Positions 59,451 to 64,000 of a DNA stretch of 64,000 nt are shown here, piece after piece (positions within the stretch are counted from its first letter, which is position 1; the number at the start of each line of letters is the position of its first letter). Source of the stretch: Anaspis maculata. Lineage: Eukaryota > Arthropoda > Insecta > Coleoptera > Scraptiidae. The position numbers and the translations under genes are program-made. The DNA lies in NCBI GenBank assembly GCA_949128115.1, contig OX421962.1, forward strand, positions 13,219,262-13,283,261. Direction: 5' to 3'. The notes below the pieces were generated by a model. That model was not told where the DNA came from. It did not search any database and worked only from the letters and a program-made list of their open reading frames with translations.

Positions 59451-59818
59451 TCTATCTGATTGTCAACATTGTAATAACTGGTTCCGTTATGATTTTGTTC
59501 TGTTTGTGAATTCTAAATAGATTCATATAAACTGGTAAATTTTGGAGGATTATTCAGTTAGCTTCATAAAATATATCGCAGTCCGAATATAAATAGATTA
59601 CAGAGCGTGGAAAATGAATAATATATTTTGTATTTTGCATTTTGAAAATCAAAATACTTTACCGAAAAATTTATTTTATAAGTGAAATACAAAATACCAG
59701 CTACCTGAACTGAGTAGACCAAAATACAAAATAAAAATACTTCTCAAACAAATTTATTTAAATACAAAATACAAAAGAGTGAAATGAATTTTATTACAGT
59801 CCAGCCCTGGATATAGAC

Positions 59819-60382
59819 CGTATCTGTACTGAAGTTAGCTAAGTGTATCAACTACCAGATATTTTTCAAAGATACAAACTGACTGAAATCAGAAAGAAGC
59901 ATTGAGGCGAATTCCTCATAGGCTTCGAAGTTGCCTCTATGCTTCTTCGGCACGACTATACAATTCGGCGCTACCGTGTCACCTAACAATTTCCAATATT
60001 CTTTTTCCATTATAATGTTACTATAGAATTATCAAATTGAAGATATTATGGGTTCACCGTGATTAAGGGCGAACCCAACATTGGTCAGGAACGATATTGC
60101 ATATTCTCAAGTTGACTCAATACTGCTGGTGCTTCGTGGAACCTTCGTTTCGTTACTTTCATCATTATTACATTTCATGTTACCAATAAAAAGACAGTAG
60201 ACAAAGACGTCATGTAGCAACGTAATACGACACACGACGTTACGTTATTGACATTAGCGTGCGGGAAATAGGATCAGTGGTGCCAATCTCAGCGCGCCAA
60301 AATCACCGCGTTGCCGCCGCCCGCGTATAACCTGTACATCCGCAAAACCCTTCCGACATTCAAAGCGTACGTGCCCCGGGGC
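59819..60382. other. non-coding DNA
   Basis: No gene or repeat is recognised between the hAT-like element and the receptor gene's stop codon. Confidence 0.4.
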
Positions 60383-60614
60383 TTATTTGAGGAAATGCGG
60401 ATGTGCTCCTTTGGTGTATCGGAACACGGCCATTTCGATCCCGAGCATCGCCAAACTGACGAACATCATGGTGGAGTACATCGCCAGCACACCTCTGATG
60501 TGATCCAACGTGACTTGCGGTGATTGCGGTGCATTAATGTTAATTAATTTGTCTCTTCGGACCCATTTGTCTTCCAGCCTCTGGAGGATGCCGGTGCTGC
60601 GCAGCCTCTTCACC
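60383..60614 (-). CDS. divergent ionotropic receptor, last exon
   Basis: Read on the minus strand, the exon follows an acceptor GTGGCAATGCAG (60615 upward) and ends at TAA (60385-60383). It encodes the end of the second ligand-binding lobe (KRLRSTGILQRLEDKW), then the last membrane helix (GVLAMYSTMMFVSLAMLGI) and a short basic tail ending PHFLK. This layout (helix then short tail) is that of insect ionotropic receptors, the chemosensory relatives of ionotropic glutamate receptors. Its first base completes the split codon from the exon at 60775-61067. The subfamily is not identified. Confidence 0.65.
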
Positions 60615-60774
60615 CTGCATTGCCACACGGGAAAGTGCGTATTACTCAGAGAGCGAGAGAGAACAGGGAGCCAGTAATAATGGATGAAATTAAGGAATAA
60701 AGGATATTGCGTGGGGGTGACGGTGGTGGTGCCCTGTCGTGAAGATTTAGGATCTGAGACGCAAAGCAACTTAC

Positions 60775-61067
60775 ATTCCGTCTATGAGTTTCCGGTGTTT
60801 CAGCGACTTGGTCATCATGAACGAGTTGCCTTTGCCGAAGAGGCGTTCGTGGTGGTTGGTGATTTCGCAAGGTATTTGGTAGTTCTTGATGATGGTTTCG
60901 ATGACGACTCTGTTTTCGAGGATAACGAGCTTGTCGTTGCACAGGATCCGTGCCAGGTTCGATTGGTTGTTGATGTCCAGGCACGGGGGAGCGTTCAGGA
61001 TTCCATGCCATCTCGGAATGATCACATGGTTCTCGTCCTGGAAAGTCGTATTTTGCAATTTGATTGC
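60775..61067 (-). CDS. divergent ionotropic receptor, preceding exon
   Basis: On the minus strand this stretch ends at a donor GTAAGT (60774-60769) in phase 2 and reads FQDENHVIIPRWHG, then LFGKGNSFMMTKSLKHRK, as expected for the second ligand-binding lobe before the last helix. Upstream in the same frame the sequence LPKYLYAYPTLHDVVQLQIDK (about 61130-61071) also looks receptor-like, but an in-frame TAG at 61070-61068 separates it. Either an intron ends at that AG or the gene is broken. Further upstream the frame hits more stops, then the gypsy remnant begins. Confidence 0.55.
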
Positions 61068-61189
61068 CTACTTATCAATCTGAAGCTGGACTACATCGTG
61101 CAAGGTTGGATATGCATACAGGTACTTCGGCAAGCAACCCGAAAAGAAAATTTGCTTTTATCATGAGAAATTCCAAGGAAATGCTAAGA

Positions 61190-61850
61190 AATGTCAAGGG
61201 CCATGGTGCCAGTTTTTAGCTCAGAACCTGTCAAAGAACCAATCAAACTAAAAAATCCTCTTGTTTCAGCGACCAAGGATGGCATGAATTTACCGAGTCG
61301 CCGACTTTTGATTTATGATCCCACTAATCATCTCAACTTTTTGGTAGATACTGGAGCTGACATATCCATTATTCCTCGCGATACCTTCTTAAATTACAAA
61401 AAAGATAAAACCATTACTTTATCAGCCGTTAATGGTTCTTCATTTTCCACCTTTGGTAAGAAATATTTGAAAGTCAATTTAGGACTTAGACGTGAATTCC
61501 CATTTATTTTTACTACTACCAATATCAACCGTCCTATTATTGGTGCCGATTTTCTAACACATTTTGGATCAACAGTTGATCTTGAAAAGAAACGTTTACT
61601 TGATACTGAAACCAAGTCGGAAGTAAATTGTATTATTTTAAACACTAACACTCCCACACCTAAAATTTTCTCAGTAGATGATCAGTACACAAAGTTACTA
61701 CAGAAATTCCCTTTCTTATATGCAGAGCCAGACTTTACTTTACCTGTTAAGCACTCAGTTAAACATAGAATTTTCACCACTGGTGCTTTACCATTCGCTA
61801 GATTCAGAAGACTTGATCCTCCTTAACATAAAATAGCTCAAAGTGAGTTT
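61190..61850 (+). pseudogene. Ty3/gypsy pol remnant: protease and start of reverse transcriptase
   Basis: The aspartic protease of a gypsy-type element is recognisable by FLVDTGADISIIP near 61350 and IIGADFLTHFG near 61530. The frame then enters the region before reverse transcriptase and stops at 61826, with further decayed matches just beyond. No Gag or LTR precedes it. It abuts the upstream side of the ionotropic receptor exons. Confidence 0.85.
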
Positions 61851-61999
61851 GAACACATGGTTCGCCTAGGTATTTGCAGACCGTCGTCCTAATTTGTATC
61901 TTCATCATTACACATGGTTAAAAAAAAGAACCTAATGACTGGAGACCTTGTGGAGACTACTAACAACTGAATTTAGCTACAATACCAGACAGCTATCCA

Positions 62000-62623
62000 T
62001 TGCCACACATTCAAAATTTCAACATGTATTTACATTGTTGCAAATTTTTTCCTAAAATAGACCTTGTCAGAGCTTATCATGAAATACCTGTTGCAGACGA
62101 AGACATTCACAAAACTGCCATTACCACACCATTTGGACTTTTTGACTTTTTGCGATTACCTTTCGGTTTGAGAAACGCAGGACAAACCTTCCAAAGGTTT
62201 ATGAACGAAGTTCTCAACGGTCTCAGTTTTTTATTCTGCTGCCTCGATGACATTCTCATATTTAGCAAATCTGAAAATGAACACTTAGAACATCTAGAAA
62301 TCGTTTTTCAACGTTTACAGTCATACGGACTAAACATTAAACCCACTAAATGTATTTTTGGCACAAGGAACATGAACTTTCTAAGCCACAAAATTTCCCC
62401 GGAAGGTATTTTCCCTTCAGAAGATAGAGTTGAAATTATTAAACAATTTCTCAAACAATTGCAAAAATTCGTTGGCATGGTGAATTTTTCTCACAGATTC
62501 ATTCTCAAAATTGCAGAACTCCTTTGTCCATTATATCAGGTAATTACGGACTCACAAAATGCAAAAAACAGACATTTTTCAAGCTGGTCTCATGAGTGCG
62601 AAATCAGTTTTAACAAATTTTAA
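62000..62623 (+). pseudogene. Ty3/gypsy reverse transcriptase remnant
   Basis: Motifs in order are KIDLVRAYHEIPV, LPFGLRNAGQTFQRFM and the catalytic LDDILIF (preceded by Cys where Tyr or Val-Tyr is common), then NFLSHKISPEGI. A frame change near 62570 leads to the RNase H frame. Stops before 62000 separate it from the protease piece. Confidence 0.87.
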
Positions 62624-63203
62624 AAATGAATTGGTTAACGCAACCCTGCCTGTCAATCTGAATCCCAACCTAGAGATTAGACTCACTGTCGATGCTTCTA
62701 ACCTTACTATCGGAGCAGTATTAAAACAAAGAAATGACAATCATTGGGAACCTTTAGCTTATTTTTCACGTAAACTAAGCAAAACAGAACAATCCTATTC
62801 TACTTTTGATCGAGAACTCTTAGCAATTTTTGCTTCTATCAAACACTTTCGATTTTTCTTAGAAACTAGAGAGTTTAAAACATTCTCAGACCACAAACCT
62901 TCGACAAATGTTTTGAAAACCAGATCGGAAAAGAGCCCTCGACAAAATCGTCAGTTGGATTACATTTCACAGTTCAATACCGACATTCATCACATTAGTG
63001 GAGACCTTAACTTAGTTGCTGACACCTTATCCCGTATTGAACACAACGATGAAATCTCGGACATTGATTTTCCTTCACAGTTAGACATCAAAATTCTTAA
63101 GACTGAACAAGACGAAGATGTGGAACTCAAGTCAATGACCTCGAACAAACAAAAGAATCATATCAAGTTTCTACTTGAAGAAGTCGTAGTTCCATTCTCA
63201 TGA
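62559..63203 (+). pseudogene. Ty3/gypsy RNase H remnant
   Basis: RNase H of gypsy type is shown by LTVDASNLTIGAVL, LAYFSRKLSKTE, STFDRELLAI and FSDHKPSTNVL, then NLVADTLSRI. The frame is open for 214 codons. It overlaps the reverse transcriptase frame by about 65 bases. Confidence 0.87.
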
Positions 63204-63430
63204 CAAAATATGGTGTGATGTTTCCACTCCTTTTTGTCGACCCTATGTTCCAGCTTCACTACGTAAAAAATTATTTGAAAAGATACATTCTATCACCCAT
63301 TCTGGAATTCGTTATTCAAGGAAATTAATTAGGAGTAAATATTTTTGGCCTAGAATGAATAGTGATATAAGTCTTTGGGCAAAACAATGTTTGAATTGTC
63401 AAACGGCAAAAGTTCATAAGCATACTAATA
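63204..63430 (+). pseudogene. Ty3/gypsy integrase zinc-finger remnant
   Basis: Degraded frames after the RNase H give an HHCC-type integrase N-terminus (KKLFEKIHSITHSGI, then CLNCQTAKVHKH near 63390-63425). The element ends here without a DDE core or 3' LTR. Confidence 0.7.
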
Positions 63431-64000
63431 ATCATAATATTTATTGGTTCATATAAAAAACATGATTATACAAAATCACATAGAACAAGTCAGAAAACAA
63501 CAACAACACGTTGTAAACACAAAAATACACAGAGTACATACTTCATGTCAAATTGCAACTATGGAAGTCACTCACGCTATAGAAACATTTATCTAACAAA
63601 AAATGTTTTAGGCTAGTTTTTTGGGGGTTGTTTTTGGTGTGTCAAACCAGACTTGCTGCACCTATGTTATATTTCGACTCTCTGCGTTTCCTTAGAGCTT
63701 CGTTGTGCAATTATTTCGGGGTTTCGCTAACAGATACAAAATGACACTAGAGGGAGATAATAGTATTCTACTAGTAGATATGTGTAATAAAAGTACGTAC
63801 CTTTTGTCTCTCGAGGCATGTTATTACGTTTTGAAATCGATCCGATTTTTATAACACCATCTAATTTCAAAAGGAAAACCTATTATTCTGGATTGCCATT
63901 ACCGACACTATTCCTCCCACAGTTTATCGGAGTAATAAAAGCCTTCGGTTCTAAAAGATATGTTCGATGTGATGAGATAATAAAATTTAATGACAACTTA
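63431..64000. other. AT-rich DNA, nothing recognised
   Basis: No open frame of note and no repeat shared with other parts of the window were seen. Confidence 0.4.

Larger units (their letters stand above)
55196..59809. mobile_element. hAT-like non-autonomous element carrying a large minisatellite
   Basis: GATATAGAC occurs directly outside both ends (55187-55195 and 59810-59818), a probable target duplication of 8-9 bp as in hAT elements. The left end reads ACAGCTGGGCAAAATAC and the right end, inverted, CAGGGCTGGACTGTAA, both close to the common hAT CAGGGCTGG end. Both subterminal regions (about 55200-55380 and 59620-59780) are full of TACAAAATAC-type repeats. No transposase was seen. The interior is mostly the tandem array at 55730-59450. 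It lies in the kuz intron. Confidence 0.7.

Noticed and set aside
62000..63203. Functional gypsy retrovirus-like element
   Set aside because: Stops, frame changes, missing Gag and LTRs, and a cut-off integrase show that it is a dead fragment.
1..64000. CRISPR arrays, operons, bacterial ribosome sites, rRNA or intact tRNA genes
   Set aside because: The window is eukaryotic nuclear DNA. No regularly spaced direct repeats of CRISPR type and no cloverleaf-complete tRNA were seen.

Overview
The window looks like nuclear DNA of an insect. Two exons of a kuzbanian/ADAM10-type metalloprotease and the last exons of a divergent ionotropic receptor are the only host genes recognised. Everything else is intron or intergenic DNA packed with insect-type mobile elements: BEL/Pao, Ty3/gypsy, Jockey-like and RTE-like LINEs, Penelope-like elements, and many TA-flanked palindromic mariner-like elements. 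By summing the intervals below, recognisable repeats cover about two thirds of the 64 kb. The order of insect cannot be fixed from sequence alone; large repeat-filled introns would suit Hemiptera or Coleoptera.

Layout. 1-4.1 kb: AT-rich DNA with a dispersed repeat, a hairpin and a tandem array of about 120-bp units. 4.2-12.5 kb: a palindromic element holding a second palindromic element at its centre, next to a young 7.5-kb BEL/Pao retrotransposon (966-bp LTRs with two differences, 5-bp target duplication, one frameshift in pol). 12.8-14.3 kb: two Helitron-like 3' ends around a satellite whose units carry canonical heat-shock-element spacing. 14.5-16.9 kb: an unrecognised coding remnant and a GC-rich stretch. 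16.9-27.8 kb: a large inverted composite of gypsy fragment, Penelope-like element and palindromic element, entered by an apparently intact Jockey-like LINE that is flanked by 1.41-kb direct repeats. 27.8-34.5 kb: mostly unique intron-like DNA. 34.5-40.5 kb: three palindromic TA-flanked elements, two of them nested in a second palindrome. 41.1 kb: first kuz exon. 42.8-45.4 kb: a TIR DNA transposon. 45.8-51.6 kb: an old RTE-like LINE broken by palindromic elements. 51.6-53.4 kb: a palindrome with tRNA-like ends. 54.6 kb: second kuz exon. 55.2-59.8 kb: a hAT-like element filled with a 3.7-kb minisatellite. 60.4-61.1 kb: ionotropic receptor exons on the minus strand. 61.2-63.4 kb: a decayed gypsy pol.

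The two kuz exons join in frame (all visible intron boundaries are phase 1) across a 12.9-kb intron. The earlier kuz exons and the catalytic HExxH exons are not in the window. The receptor exons run opposite to kuz and may lie inside a kuz intron.

The two strongest oddities are the LINE with what reads as a 1.4-kb target-site duplication, and the repeated finding of palindromic mariner-like elements at the exact dyad of another palindrome.
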